Part shown: positions 47,532 to 58,644 of the stretch, one piece after another
How positions within the stretch are numbered: the first letter of the stretch is position 1
How the letters are laid out: each line of letters opens with the position of its first letter
Source of the DNA: an uncultured Clostridia bacterium
GTDB lineage: Bacteria; Bacillota; Clostridia; Oscillospirales; Oscillospiraceae
Reading direction: 5' to 3'
Assembly (NCBI GenBank): GCA_946550725.1
Contig: CAMNQX010000008.1
Location: 1 to 64,000, forward strand
DNA: 64,000 nucleotides
Position numbers and translations under genes: made by a program
The notes under the pieces: generated by a model
What the model was told of the DNA's origin: nothing
Seen by the model: the letters and a program-made list of their open reading frames with translations, nothing else
Database searches by the model: none

Positions 47532-48619
47532 ACGCGCTTACGGTGGACTTCTGGCGCAACTACCCCCACGCCGACCTGCGATTTTCCCCGGGGGTGAACG
47601 TCTTTTACGGCGACAACGCCCAGGGAAAAACCAACCTGTTGGAAGCTGTCGCCTTCCTCTCCTGCGCCAAGAGCCACCGGGCGCGGTATGACCGGGAGCT
47701 GATCTACCACGGGGTTGATCACGCTTTCGTCCAGGGCGAGGTGTGGGACGGCCGGCGGCAGGTGACGCTGGAAGCCAAGCTGCAGCGGCAGGGCCGGCGG
47801 CAGCTTTTGGCCAACGGCGTGCGGCTGAAAACCGCCGCGGAGCTGTCGGAAAGTCTGAAAACCGTGCTGTTCTGCCCCGAGGACCTGTTTTTGGTGAAGG
47901 CTGGGGCGGCGGAACGGCGGCGGTTTTTTGACGAGTGCATCTCCCAGCTGCGCCCCCGCTACGCCGTGGCGCTGGCGGAGTATAAAAAGCTCTACGAGCA
48001 CAAGACCCGCATCCTGCGGGACTGGTCGGAAAAACCTGACCTGCTGGACGCGCTGGACGACTTTTCCCTGCGCATGGCCCAGATGGGATCGGTGATCATC
48101 CACTACCGCGCCCACTTCACCAGGCAGCTGCAGCTCCACGCCCCGGCCATTCACAAGGAGTGCTCCGGCGGAAATGAGAAGCTGGACCTGGACTATAAGA
48201 CCGTGTCCACCGTGGACGACCCGTTGGCGGGCCGCAAGGCCATCTTTGAGGCACTTTTGGTTCACCAGCAGGCCCACCGCCAGGCGGAACTGGAGGCCCG
48301 CCAGTGTCTCACCGGGCCGCACAAGGACGACCTTCTTCTTACCATCGACGGCCAGACCGCCAAGGAGTACGCCTCCCAGGGGCAGACGAGGACCGCGGCC
48401 CTCGCCTTAAAATTAGGCGCCCGGGAGCTGTGCTACGCCGACACCGGCTACTGGCCGGTGCTGCTGCTGGACGACGTGCTCTCCGAACTGGACGCCCGGC
48501 GGCGGGAGTTCGTCCTGGAGCGCATCCGGGGCGGACAGGTGTTCATCACCTGCTGCGAGGAAGGGGAGTTTCCCACGGCGGAAAAGTTCCGGGTCTCCGG
48601 CGGAAGGGTGGTAACGTGA
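47522..48619 (+). CDS. recF: DNA replication and repair protein RecF
   Basis: A 365-residue SMC-like ATPase that helps load RecA at gaps. Walker A is '[17 protein letters not shown]', the signature region '[16 protein letters not shown]' and Walker B '[12 protein letters not shown]'. ATG 47522 overlaps yaaA, and its stop overlaps remB as TGATG. Length fits the family. Confidence 0.95.
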   Translation: MRVDALTVDFWRNYPHADLRFSPGVNVFYGDNAQGKTNLLEAVAFLSCAKSHRARYDRELIYHGVDHAFVQGEVWDGRRQVTLEAKLQRQGRRQLLANGVRLKTAAELSESLKTVLFCPEDLFLVKAGAAERRRFFDECISQLRPRYAVALAEYKKLYEHKTRILRDWSEKPDLLDALDDFSLRMAQMGSVIIHYRAHFTRQLQLHAPAIHKECSGGNEKLDLDYKTVSTVDDPLAGRKAIFEALLVHQQAHRQAELEARQCLTGPHKDDLLLTIDGQTAKEYASQGQTRTAALALKLGARELCYADTGYWPVLLLDDVLSELDARRREFVLERIRGGQVFITCCEEGEFPTAEKFRVSGGRVVT

Positions 48620-48867
48620 TGTACCTTCCCATTGGAGACAGCGTGGTGGTGCCCTATTCCAGCCTTTTGGGGGTCTTTGACCTGGACAACGCCACCTATG
48701 CCAAGCGCACCCGGGAATTCCTGGAGCGCTCGGAGGAGGACGGACGGCTGGTGACTCTGGGCCAGCGGCTCCCCGCGTCCCTGGTGGTCACCGACGGGGC
48801 GGTCTACCTCTCCCCCGTGTCCGCCCAGACCCTCAACCGGCGGCTCAGCGAAAACCGCTGGGAATAA
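48619..48867 (+). CDS. remB: RemB/YaaB-like DUF370 protein
   Basis: An 82-residue protein of the extracellular-matrix regulator family, located after recF as in Bacillus yaaB. It begins '[20 protein letters not shown]' and has the 'AVYLSPVSAQTLNRR' tail. Small DNA-binding regulators of matrix genes (RemA) are related. Coupled to recF through TGATG. Confidence 0.85.
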   Translation: MYLPIGDSVVVPYSSLLGVFDLDNATYAKRTREFLERSEEDGRLVTLGQRLPASLVVTDGAVYLSPVSAQTLNRRLSENRWE

Positions 48868-48897
48868 AACAAACAGACAATACCCGGAGGAAAGCAC

Positions 48898-51301
<2,404 letters not shown>

Positions 51302-51326
51302 GAAGCGGCCGAGCCGTCGTGCGCGG

Positions 51327-51353
51327 CGGGCCGATGGGGACATCGGCCCCTAC
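51327..51353 (+). repeat. Hairpin repeat family A, plus-oriented copy
   Basis: CGGGCCGATG, loop GGGA, CATCGGCCCCTAC, 26 bp after gyrB. The inward-facing partner is at 51382. Confidence 0.88.
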
Positions 51354-51381
51354 AAGAGCAACGCGGGTCCCTAGGCGTGGC

Positions 51382-51408
51382 GTAGGGGCGGCTGTCCTCA
51401 GCCGCCCG
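51382..51408 (-). repeat. Hairpin repeat family A, minus-oriented copy
   Basis: Plus-strand GTAGGGGCGGCTG then TCCT loop then CAGCCGCCCG. It pairs in orientation with 51327-51353 across a 28-nt spacer. Confidence 0.88.
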
Positions 51409-51436
51409 CTTGTCCGATCCCAACGTGACGACCCCC

Positions 51437-51465
51437 TTGACAAACGTTTCCCTTTCCTATATAAT
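51437..51465 (+). promoter_or_regulatory. Consensus promoter of rpmH
   Basis: TTGACA (51437-51442), 17-nt spacer, TATAAT (51460-51465): a perfect consensus. The leader has two small hairpins (CCACAAGCCGTTGTGG and GGTAGC-ATGC-GCTACC at 51529-51544) before the ribosome site GGAGGTG. Confidence 0.92.
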
Positions 51466-51566
51466 ACCCGTGCGTTTTGCGCCCAAAAGTTCCTTTTGAT
51501 ACCCGCGGCACCACAAGCCGTTGTGGATAGGTAGCATGCGCTACCACAATTAGGAGGTGTTTACCC

Positions 51567-51701
51567 ATGGTTCGTACCTATCAGCCCAAAAAAAGACAGC
51601 GTTCTAAGGTGCATGGCTTCCGCAAGCGGATGGCCACCGCCAACGGCCGTAAGGTCCTGGCCCGCCGCCGCGCTCGCGGCCGCGTGCGGCTGACCCACTA
51701 A
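51567..51701 (+). CDS. rpmH: Ribosomal protein bL34
   Basis: A 44-residue, Arg/Lys-rich ribosomal protein: '[20 protein letters not shown]' then '[19 protein letters not shown]'. GGAGGTG precedes the ATG. It is followed by rnpA. In most Firmicutes rpmH-rnpA lies upstream of dnaA and diverges from it; here it is downstream of gyrB and reads in the same direction as dnaA. Confidence 0.96.
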   Translation: MVRTYQPKKRQRSKVHGFRKRMATANGRKVLARRRARGRVRLTH

Positions 51702-51779
51702 TGACCGGTCAAGACTGACCAAAAACAGGGGCGGGAGGACTTTCCTTCTCGCCCCTATGTGGCATAGGGGGAAAGGGCC

Positions 51780-52115
51780 GTGAACCAAACTGTCGCCATC
51801 AAGCAGCCCCACCTCTTCCGCCGGGCCTACGCCAAGGGAAAAAGCGCCGTGACCCCGACGGTGGTGCTCTACGCCCGGAAAAACGGCCAGAGCTTCAACC
51901 GCCTGGGCCTTACCGTGGGCACCAAGGTGGGCAAGGCCACCGTCCGCAACCGGGTGCGCCGCCGCCTCAAGGAGAGCTACCGCCTCCGGGAGGGGACGGT
52001 GAAGACCGGCTACGATATTGTCATCGTGGCCCGTGCCGCTGCGGCAGACGCGCGGTTCTCCCTGCTGGACCGGCATTTGGCGTCGCTGCTGAAGCGATTG
52101 GAGCTGCTGGCATGA
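51780..52115 (+). CDS. rnpA: Ribonuclease P protein component
   Basis: A 111-residue protein that assists the RNase P RNA in 5' tRNA processing. The RNR motif is '[17 protein letters not shown]'. Start GTG 51780 after GGGGGAAAGG. It overlaps yidD as ATGA. Confidence 0.94.
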   Translation: MNQTVAIKQPHLFRRAYAKGKSAVTPTVVLYARKNGQSFNRLGLTVGTKVGKATVRNRVRRRLKESYRLREGTVKTGYDIVIVARAAAADARFSLLDRHLASLLKRLELLA

Positions 52116-52357
52116 GGCGGTTCCTTTTATGGCTCATCCGGGGCTACCGAAGGTACATTTCCCCGTCCCGCCCTCCCTGCTGCCGCTTTATCCCCACCTG
52201 CTCCGCCTACGCCTACGAGGCCATTGAGGTCCACGGCGCGGTAAAGGGCGGCTGGCTGGCGTTGAAGCGGCTGTCCAAATGCCACCCCTTCCACCGGCAA
52301 GAGACCATCCAGTACGACCCCGTCCCGCCCAAAAAGGGGCCGGGGGACGCAGTCTAG
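52112..52357 (+). CDS. yidD: Membrane protein insertion efficiency factor YidD
   Basis: An 81-residue amphipathic protein that aids YidC-dependent insertion. It has the family core '[20 protein letters not shown]' and '[14 protein letters not shown]'. Coupled to rnpA by ATGA and followed by yidC after 10 bp. Confidence 0.94.
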   Translation: MRRFLLWLIRGYRRYISPSRPPCCRFIPTCSAYAYEAIEVHGAVKGGWLALKRLSKCHPFHRQETIQYDPVPPKKGPGDAV

Positions 52358-52367
52358 GAGGCAATTC

Positions 52368-53798
52368 ATGAACATCATTTTAGCCCCGTTTGCCTGGCTG
52401 CTGACGGTTTTTTATAACCTGTTCAGCAATTACGGTCTGGCCATTATCCTGTTTGCCCTGGTGGTGAAGGTGGTTTTGTTCCCCTTCGCGCTGAAGGGCA
52501 AGCGGAGCATGGTAAAGGTGACCGCCCTCCAGGGGAAGGCCACCCGCATCCAGCAGCAGTACGCCAACAACAAGGCCAAGCAGCAGGAGGAGCTGCAGGC
52601 CCTCTATGACCGGGAGAAGGTCAACCCCATGAGCGGTTGCCTGTGGTCCTTTGTCCCTCTGCTGGTGCTTATTCCTCTGTACGCCATCCTCCGCCAGCCC
52701 ATCACCTATATGATGAGCGCCACGGCGGAGCAGATCAACACCCTGCTCACCACCCTGGACTGGAACGCCGCGGCCGCGGCCAACGGCTGGATCGCGGACT
52801 TCGCCAAGGGGCCGTACGCCCAGCTGCAGCTGTCCTCTTTGATCACCCCGGCCAACATTGAGGCGGTCCAGGCCGTGGTGCCCAAGGCGTTTGCCATCAA
52901 CTTCGACTTCCTGGGCATGAGCCTGGCCCAGCAGCCCCAGTGGAAGATCTGGGAGCAGGCGCTCACCTGGAACAACATTGGGCTGTTCCTCATGCCCGTG
53001 GTGTCGGCGGTCTTGAGCCTGTTCATGTCCGTGGTGATGAACAAGACCAACTATGTCGCCAACCCCGACGCGCCTCAGAACAAGAACATCTTCATGACCT
53101 ACATCTTTGGGCCGGCCATGTCCCTGTGGATCGGCTACGCCATGCCCGCGGGCCTGTGCGTGTACTGGATCGCCAACAGCGTGCTCTCCATGGTGCAGGA
53201 GTTGGTGGCCGCTCAGCTTTTGAAGAAGGACTACGCCGCCGCCGCTGAGGCCCGCCGCCAGCAGGAGCTGCTGGACAAGGAGGAGGAGAAGCGCAAGAAG
53301 GAGCTGCTCCGCCAGGAGCGGGCCAAGCGCGCCGAGGAGAAGAAAAAGGGCGGCAAAAAGAAGAAGGAGCCGAAGGACGGCCCCGTGGAGGGCGGTTCCT
53401 CCGCCTCCCGTGTGGGCCTGCGGGCCTATGCCCGTGGCCGGGCCTACGACCCCGACCGCTACGGCGGCGTGACCCCTTATAAAGACCCCGACCAGACCGT
53501 AGACGAGGACGCCATTGAAAAGGCCAGAGAGGCCAAGGCCGAAAAAGCCGAGGAAGCCGCGCTGGAGGCGGAGATCGCCGCCAAGGTAGCCGCCGAGGTG
53601 GAGGCCGAGGCCGAAGCGGGCACGCTCCGGGAGAAGACCCCGGAGGAGATCACCGCGGAAGCGGAGGCGGAGGCCGACGCGTTGGCGGAGAGCTTGAAGC
53701 GGGCGGAGGAGAAGCTGGACGACGCCTGGGAACAGGTCACCGCTGAAGGTGAGACTGATGATGAAAACCCTGGGGACACGCCCCCTAAGGAGGAATAA
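52368..53798 (+). CDS. yidC: Membrane protein insertase YidC with long charged C-terminal tail
   Basis: A 476-residue Oxa1/YidC insertase. The core (about 1-290) has five transmembrane segments and the hydrophilic groove positive residue in 'ALKGKRSMVKVTALQGKATR' region; 'NPMSGCLWSFVPLLVLIPLY' is segment 2. No lipoprotein signal is present. About 190 residues follow the last membrane helix: a Lys/Glu-rich stretch, 'RVGLRAYARGRAYDPDRYGG', and an Ala/Glu coiled-coil. This is much longer than most Gram-positive YidC tails, which bind ribosomes. GGAGG precedes the ATG. Confidence 0.92.
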   Translation: MNIILAPFAWLLTVFYNLFSNYGLAIILFALVVKVVLFPFALKGKRSMVKVTALQGKATRIQQQYANNKAKQQEELQALYDREKVNPMSGCLWSFVPLLVLIPLYAILRQPITYMMSATAEQINTLLTTLDWNAAAAANGWIADFAKGPYAQLQLSSLITPANIEAVQAVVPKAFAINFDFLGMSLAQQPQWKIWEQALTWNNIGLFLMPVVSAVLSLFMSVVMNKTNYVANPDAPQNKNIFMTYIFGPAMSLWIGYAMPAGLCVYWIANSVLSMVQELVAAQLLKKDYAAAAEARRQQELLDKEEEKRKKELLRQERAKRAEEKKKGGKKKKEPKDGPVEGGSSASRVGLRAYARGRAYDPDRYGGVTPYKDPDQTVDEDAIEKAREAKAEKAEEAALEAEIAAKVAAEVEAEAEAGTLREKTPEEITAEAEAEADALAESLKRAEEKLDDAWEQVTAEGETDDENPGDTPPKEE

Positions 53799-53801
53799 GT
53801 C

Positions 53802-54611
53802 ATGACAAAATACGCTGAATTCACCGGCAAGTCCGAAGCCGCCGCCATTGAGGCGGGCCTGGCCGCTCTGGGCCTGGACCGGGACGAGGTGTCCGTGGAG
53901 ATCCTGGAGCGGGCCAAGACGGGGTTCCTGGGCATCGGCGCCACCCCCGCCAAGGTGCGGCTGTCCTACGAGGGGCCGGACGAAGAGCCGGAGGAGGCTC
54001 CCGCCGTCTCCGCTCCCACGGCGGAAAAAACGGTCTACACCCCGCCCAAGGCGGAGGAGCCGCGCCGGGAGACCCCCAAGAAGGACCAGCCCAAGCCCGT
54101 GCTGGAGCCGGAACCCACCCGTCCGGTGGACGACGAGGCCAGTCAGGCCATCACCGCCTTCCTGGAAGGGCTTTTGAAGCACATGGATATCGATTGTCAG
54201 ATCACTGTGGAGCTGTCCGAGCGGGGTGCCTACGAAGTCAAGCTGGAGGGCGAGGCCCTGGGCCGGGTCATCGGCCGCCGGGGGGACACCCTGGACGCTA
54301 TCCAGCAGCTCACCGGCTACGCCGTGAACCGGGGCCGCCGGGAGCGGATCCGCGTCCATCTGGACGCGGAGGGCTATCGCGCCCGCCGGGAAGAGGCGCT
54401 GGCCGCCATGGCGCGCCGCACCGCCGAGCGGGCCATCCGCATGCGCCGCTCCATCACCCTGGAGCCGATGAACGCCTACGAGCGCCATGTGGTGCACACC
54501 GCCCTGCAGGACTATCCCCACATCACCACCCACTCCGTGGGCACGGAACCCAACCGCCGCACGGTCATCGCCTACGATGAGACGGAGGGAGAATGGACCG
54601 AAGAGGGCTGA
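53802..54611 (+). CDS. jag: RNA-binding protein Jag/KhpB
   Basis: A 269-residue protein: Jag-N domain (about 1-50, 'ERAKTGFLGIGATPAKVRL'), a Pro/Glu-rich linker, a KH domain with GxxG in 'VIGRRGDTLDAIQ' and an R3H domain ('NAYERHVVHTALQDY', 'NRRTVIAYDE'). It partners KhpA to regulate transcripts and the cell wall in relatives. It starts 4 bp after yidC. Confidence 0.93.
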   Translation: MTKYAEFTGKSEAAAIEAGLAALGLDRDEVSVEILERAKTGFLGIGATPAKVRLSYEGPDEEPEEAPAVSAPTAEKTVYTPPKAEEPRRETPKKDQPKPVLEPEPTRPVDDEASQAITAFLEGLLKHMDIDCQITVELSERGAYEVKLEGEALGRVIGRRGDTLDAIQQLTGYAVNRGRRERIRVHLDAEGYRARREEALAAMARRTAERAIRMRRSITLEPMNAYERHVVHTALQDYPHITTHSVGTEPNRRTVIAYDETEGEWTEEG

Positions 54612-54660
54612 TGCTGGAGCGCGGCTTCCCAGACGTGCCGCTTCGCATGAAACCATATTG

Positions 54661-54741
54661 CGGGCCGATGAGGGCGATGCGTGCCAGTGGCACGCGTCCC
54701 ATCGCACGACCGAGCCGACAGGCGAGACCATCGGCCCCTAC
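54661..54741 (+). repeat. Family-A hairpin interrupted by module B
   Basis: The left arm CGGGCCGATGAGG (54661-54673) and the right arm CATCGGCCCCTAC (54729-54741) form a family-A unit, split by the 56-nt module B (54674-54729). The module also occurs at 10978-11033. Confidence 0.85.
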
Positions 54742-54768
54742 GGCCCTACCGAACCGTATGTTTCTCTT

Positions 54769-54795
54769 GTAGGGGACGCTGTCCTCAGCGTCCCG
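54769..54795 (-). repeat. Hairpin repeat family A, minus-oriented copy
   Basis: Plus-strand GTAGGGGACGCTG, TCCT, CAGCGTCCCG, identical in sequence to the copy at 11172-11198. It faces the interrupted unit at 54661-54741. Confidence 0.88.
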
Positions 54796-54824
54796 CAGGT
54801 ACACTGGCTGTAACACAACAAACC

Positions 54825-54858
54825 GGGGCGGGGGCCGACCACCCCCGCCCCGCTTTTT
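54825..54858 (+). terminator. Terminator after the jag cluster
   Basis: GGGGCGGGGG pairs with CCCCCGCCCC around CCGACCA and is followed by GCTTTTTG. It ends 17 bp before the yaaO-like ATG and separates it from the jag operon. Confidence 0.85.
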
Positions 54859-54874
54859 GAAAGGAGGCCGCGCC

Positions 54875-56194
54875 ATGGACACCCCCCTGCTGGACGCTCT
54901 GCTGGCCCACCGCGCCCTGGAGCCGGTCCCCTTCCATATGCCCGGCCACAAGGGGCGACCCCTCTCCCTGGAAGGGCTGGGGCCGGTGTCCGCCTTGGAC
55001 GTGACCGAGCTGCCCGACACGGGCAACCTCTACGAGGGGGGCGATGTGATCGCGGCGGCGGAGGCGCTGTGGGCGGTGCGGTTTGGCTTCCCCACCTGCC
55101 AGTTTTTGACCGGCGGCTCCACTCAGGGCCTCCAGGCCGCGCTGCTGCTGGCCGCTCAGGCCGGGGGCAAGGGGCTGCTGGCTGACCGCTGTTCCCACCG
55201 CAGCATCTTCAACGCCATGGCCCTGTTCGATCTCCGTCCGTCCTTTTTTGTCCGCCGACAGGATACCCCGGTGACCCCGGAGCTGCTGGAAAACGCCCTG
55301 ACGGTGCGGGAACAGATGGGGGACGAGGTCAATACCGTCTGCGTTACCTCGCCTACCTATTACGGCGTGTTGTCGGATATTCCCGCTTTGAGCCGGGTGG
55401 CTCACAGCCACGGAGCGCGGCTGGTGGTGGACGGCGCCCATGGGGCGCACCTGCCCTTTCTGGGCCGGAATCCATTTGAAGGCGCGGACCTGCTGGTCTG
55501 TTCCGCCCACAAGACCCTCCCCGTCTACGGCCAGGGGGCGCTGCTGTTTGCAGGGAAGGACTTTGCGCCCTCCGACGTGCGCCGGGCGGCGTCGGTGGTG
55601 GGCACGTCCAGCCCGTCTTACCCCATCATGGCGTCTATGGACGCCGCCCGGGGGTATCTAGAGGGCAAGGAGGGGCAGCTGGCGCTGCTGTGCGCCAAGT
55701 CCTGCGCCGCGCGGGTGGCGGCCCGGTTCGGGACGCTGAAAAACGTGACCCTGGACCCGCTGCGCCTGACGCTGGAGGTGCCGGACAAGGGGGGCTTTGC
55801 CCTGAAGCGCGCGCTGGAGGGAGAGGGCATCTTCCCCGAGATGGCGGACGCGGATCACGTGGTGTTTTTGTTCTCCGTGTCCAACACCACGGCGGACTTT
55901 GAACGCCTGGAGGCCGCCCTTGCGCGGTACTATGTCCCCGGCCCCATCGACCGCGCCGCCCTGCCCCCGGAGCCGGAGCCGGTGGTCTCCCCCGCCCAGG
56001 CCCTGCTGGCCCCCAGGAGGAAGGCCCCGCTGACGGAGAGCGAGGGGCTGGTGTGCGGCCAGCAGGCGGCCCCCTACCCGCCCGGCATCCCCGTCATCGC
56101 GCCGGGAGAGCGGATCACAAAAAAATGTCTCGCATATTTGGACGACGTGGGGTATAATGTCCATCAAGAGGTGGACGTGCTGCGGGAGCGGTGA
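54875..56194 (+). CDS. YaaO-like Orn/Lys/Arg decarboxylase family protein
   Basis: A 439-residue PLP enzyme of the group-III decarboxylase family. It shows 'PFHMPGHKGRPL', the PLP Lys in 'VCSAHKTLPVYGQGALL' (about residue 220), 'DGAHGAHLPF' (Asp for PLP) and a C-terminal domain ending near 'YPPGIPVIAPGERI'. Substrate is uncertain; lysine or arginine decarboxylation is the family activity. AAAGGAGG precedes the ATG. Its position before darA-holB-ricT matches yaaO in Bacillus, but tmk is absent between them. Confidence 0.87.
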   Translation: MDTPLLDALLAHRALEPVPFHMPGHKGRPLSLEGLGPVSALDVTELPDTGNLYEGGDVIAAAEALWAVRFGFPTCQFLTGGSTQGLQAALLLAAQAGGKGLLADRCSHRSIFNAMALFDLRPSFFVRRQDTPVTPELLENALTVREQMGDEVNTVCVTSPTYYGVLSDIPALSRVAHSHGARLVVDGAHGAHLPFLGRNPFEGADLLVCSAHKTLPVYGQGALLFAGKDFAPSDVRRAASVVGTSSPSYPIMASMDAARGYLEGKEGQLALLCAKSCAARVAARFGTLKNVTLDPLRLTLEVPDKGGFALKRALEGEGIFPEMADADHVVFLFSVSNTTADFERLEAALARYYVPGPIDRAALPPEPEPVVSPAQALLAPRRKAPLTESEGLVCGQQAAPYPPGIPVIAPGERITKKCLAYLDDVGYNVHQEVDVLRER

Positions 56195-56258
56195 GCCGCC
56201 CCGGGGAGAAAGAGAAGGACGGAACGGCCTGCCGTTTCGCCGGAGAAGGAGGCCGCCA

Positions 56259-56582
56259 ATGAAACTCATCATCGCCATCATCAATCACGACGACGCCAAG
56301 ACGGTCACCCAGGCCCTGACCAAAAACGGGTTTTCCTCCACCAAGCTGGCCACTACCGGCGGCTTCCTCATGGCGGGGAACGCCACGATCCTGGTGGGTG
56401 TGGATGAGGAGCGGGTGTCCGAGGCCATCGCGGTCATCAAGGAGAAGTCCCACTCCCGCCGCCAGCTCATCCCCACCACCACCGAGGTGGCCTGCGGGTA
56501 CTACCCCAGCATCCCCGTGGAGGTCACCGTGGGCGGCGCCACCATTTTCGTGGTGGACATCGAGCGGTTTGAGCGGGTGTGA
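56259..56582 (+). CDS. darA: Cyclic-di-AMP receptor DarA (PII-like)
   Basis: A 107-residue PII-like trimer that binds c-di-AMP (YaaQ/PstA). It reads 'MKLIIAIINHDDAKTVTQAL', 'GFSSTKLATTGGFLMAGNAT' and 'VTVGGATIFVVDIERFERV', matching the family. AAGGAGG precedes the ATG. Its output partner is unknown. Confidence 0.94.
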   Translation: MKLIIAIINHDDAKTVTQALTKNGFSSTKLATTGGFLMAGNATILVGVDEERVSEAIAVIKEKSHSRRQLIPTTTEVACGYYPSIPVEVTVGGATIFVVDIERFERV

Positions 56583-56584
56583 CC

Positions 56585-57358
56585 ATGCTGACCCTCCCAC
56601 CCGCTCTGGCGGAGCGTGCCCGCACGGGCACCCTGGCCCACGCCTATCTCCTCACCGCCGAGGACCCCGTCGTCCTGCGGGACGCTGCCCGCGCCACGGC
56701 GGCGGCCCTGGTGTGCCAAGGGGAGACGCCACCCTGCGGGGAATGTAAGCACTGCCGCAAGGCGGAAAAGGGTGTCCACCCCGACGTGATCACCGTGGCC
56801 CCTGAGCCGGGGAAGGACCTGACGGTGGAGCAGATCCGCTCCCTGCGCCAGGACGCCTACATTCGGCCCAACGAGGGAAAACGGAAGGTATATATCGTAG
56901 AAAATGCGCAAAAGATGAACCCAAACGCCCAAAACGCTTTTTTGAAGGTGCTGGAGGACGGCCCGGCCTACGCCGCCTTTCTCCTCCTCTCCCCCACCCC
57001 CGCCGCCCTGCTGCCCACCATTCGTTCCCGGTGCGAGACGGTGGCGGTGTCCGGCCGTGCCGGGACGGAGGACGCCGACCTGGCCCGCAGGGCCGGGGAG
57101 CTGGCGGGGTTGCTGCTGGACGGAGAACGGTGGCGGCTCATCAGCTGGTGCACGGAGCACGAAAAAGACAAGCGGGAGGACGCCGCCGCGCTGCTGGAGG
57201 AGACCCGGCGGGCGGTCCTTCGCTATCGGGACGGGAAAAACACCCCCCGGGCCGTCCGTATGGCGCGGACGCTCCAGGAGCTGACCGCGCGGCTGAACGG
57301 CAACGCCAACGTGGGCTGCGTCTGGGGCGCGCTGTGGGCGGAGGCTGGGGAAACTTGA
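56585..57358 (+). CDS. holB: DNA polymerase III subunit delta prime
   Basis: A 257-residue clamp-loader subunit. It has a zinc-binding CGECKHCRK segment (about 55-65), 'PNEGKRKVYIVENAQKM' and 'NAFLKVLEDGP'. It starts 2 bp after darA. It is shorter than most (about 320), chiefly at the C-terminus. The yaaR gene that separates darA and holB in Bacillus is absent. Confidence 0.9.
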   Translation: MLTLPPALAERARTGTLAHAYLLTAEDPVVLRDAARATAAALVCQGETPPCGECKHCRKAEKGVHPDVITVAPEPGKDLTVEQIRSLRQDAYIRPNEGKRKVYIVENAQKMNPNAQNAFLKVLEDGPAYAAFLLLSPTPAALLPTIRSRCETVAVSGRAGTEDADLARRAGELAGLLLDGERWRLISWCTEHEKDKREDAAALLEETRRAVLRYRDGKNTPRAVRMARTLQELTARLNGNANVGCVWGALWAEAGET

Positions 57359-57374
57359 AGGAAGGTGCATCCAC

Positions 57375-58508
57375 ATGACTGAGATCATCAACGCCCAGTT
57401 CCAGGAGGGGGGAAAGGAGTATTCCTTCAACCCCAACGGGCTGACCGTTCAACCGGGGGACGCCGTGATCCTCTCCACCACCAGCGGGCCGGAGTACGGC
57501 GTCTGCACCGAGGGCAACCACCTGGTGGACGAGACCACCCTGGTGGCCCCCCTGCGCCAGGTGCTGCGTCTGGCCACCGAGGAGGACAAGGAGGCCCACG
57601 CCCGGAAGGAGCGGGAACGGGAGGAGAAACGCCGCGCCACCAGTGCCCGCCGCGCGCCCTCCACGCCCAAGACCCCGGAGCAGAAGGCCAAGGAACGGGA
57701 GGCCCTGCGCATCTGCCAGGAGAAGGTGGACCAGCACAAGCTGGATATGCGCCTGGTCTCCGCCGACATCTCCCCCGACGGTAAGGTGCTGTTTTGCTTC
57801 ACCTCGGAAAACCGGGTGGACTTCCGCGCCCTGGTGAAGGACCTGGCGGCCACCTTCCACGCCCGTATCGAGCTGCGGCAGATCGGCGTGCGGGACGAGA
57901 CGAAAATGCTGGGCGGGCTGGGCATCTGCGGCCAGCCCTACTGCTGCAGCCGGTTTTTGGACCGCTTCCAGCCCGTGTCCATCAAGATGGCCAAGACCCA
58001 GTCCCTCTCTCTCAACCCCACCAAGATCTCCGGGGCCTGCGGGCGGCTCATGTGCTGCCTCAAGTATGAGCAGGGGGCCTATGAGGACGCGGTGAAGCGC
58101 TGCCCCAAGAAGGAGTCCTTTGTGGAGACCCCCGACGGCGTGGGCACGGTGACGGATGTGAACCTCCTGCGGGAGAAGGTGAAGGTCCGCCTGGAGGACG
58201 GGGGCGAGATGCCCAAGCTCTACCTCAACCGGGAGGTGCGGGTGGTCCGCTCGGGCAAGGGCAAGCGCCCGGAGGACTATGTGGTCCCATCCAAGGAGGA
58301 GCTGGAGGCCCTGCGCTATATCCCACCCATGGAGGAGCGGCAGGCCAGCGCCGAGCCGAAAAACGAGCTGGCTGAAAAGCTGGACGAGATCTTCGCCAAC
58401 GAGGCTAAGCGCACCCCCACCCGCAAGCCCTCCCGCGCGCCGGGGGGCAAAAGCAGGGGCCGCGGCGGCGCTCAGCACCGCCGCCGCAAGCCCCCGGAGG
58501 GCAAATGA
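57375..58508 (+). CDS. ricT: RicT/YaaT PSP1-domain protein
   Basis: A 377-residue protein of the RicAFT complex, which carries Fe-S clusters and supports RNA maturation, competence and sporulation in Bacillus. The Cys-rich PSP1 core is present ('GICGQPYCCSRFL' and 'GACGRLMCCLKYEQ', with 'VRDETKMLGGLG'). There is a basic insertion of about 35 residues after position 70 (Lys/Arg/Glu-rich) and a basic C-terminal tail. AAGGAAGGTG precedes the ATG; it lies 16 bp after holB. Confidence 0.93.
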   Translation: MTEIINAQFQEGGKEYSFNPNGLTVQPGDAVILSTTSGPEYGVCTEGNHLVDETTLVAPLRQVLRLATEEDKEAHARKEREREEKRRATSARRAPSTPKTPEQKAKEREALRICQEKVDQHKLDMRLVSADISPDGKVLFCFTSENRVDFRALVKDLAATFHARIELRQIGVRDETKMLGGLGICGQPYCCSRFLDRFQPVSIKMAKTQSLSLNPTKISGACGRLMCCLKYEQGAYEDAVKRCPKKESFVETPDGVGTVTDVNLLREKVKVRLEDGGEMPKLYLNREVRVVRSGKGKRPEDYVVPSKEELEALRYIPPMEERQASAEPKNELAEKLDEIFANEAKRTPTRKPSRAPGGKSRGRGGAQHRRRKPPEGK

Positions 58509-58522
58509 CCTGATTTTTTGTG

Positions 58523-58559
58523 AAAAGCCGTCCAACGCAAGGCGTTGGACGGCTTTTTT
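58523..58559. terminator. Terminator after ricT
   Basis: AAAAGCCGTCCAACGC pairs with GCGTTGGACGGCTTTT and a T-run, 14 bp past ricT. Confidence 0.92.
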
Positions 58560-58573
58560 CTGCGAATCAACTG

Positions 58574-58602
58574 TTGTATTCTTTATATAGATGTGTTATA
58601 AT
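58574..58602 (+). promoter_or_regulatory. Promoter of the ABC-F gene
   Basis: TTGTAT (58574-58579), 17-nt spacer, TATAAT (58597-58602), 43 bp before the ATG. Confidence 0.7.
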
Positions 58603-58644
58603 TCATTTATTCTGGGCATTTATGGAGTCAAGGAGAAAAACGCT

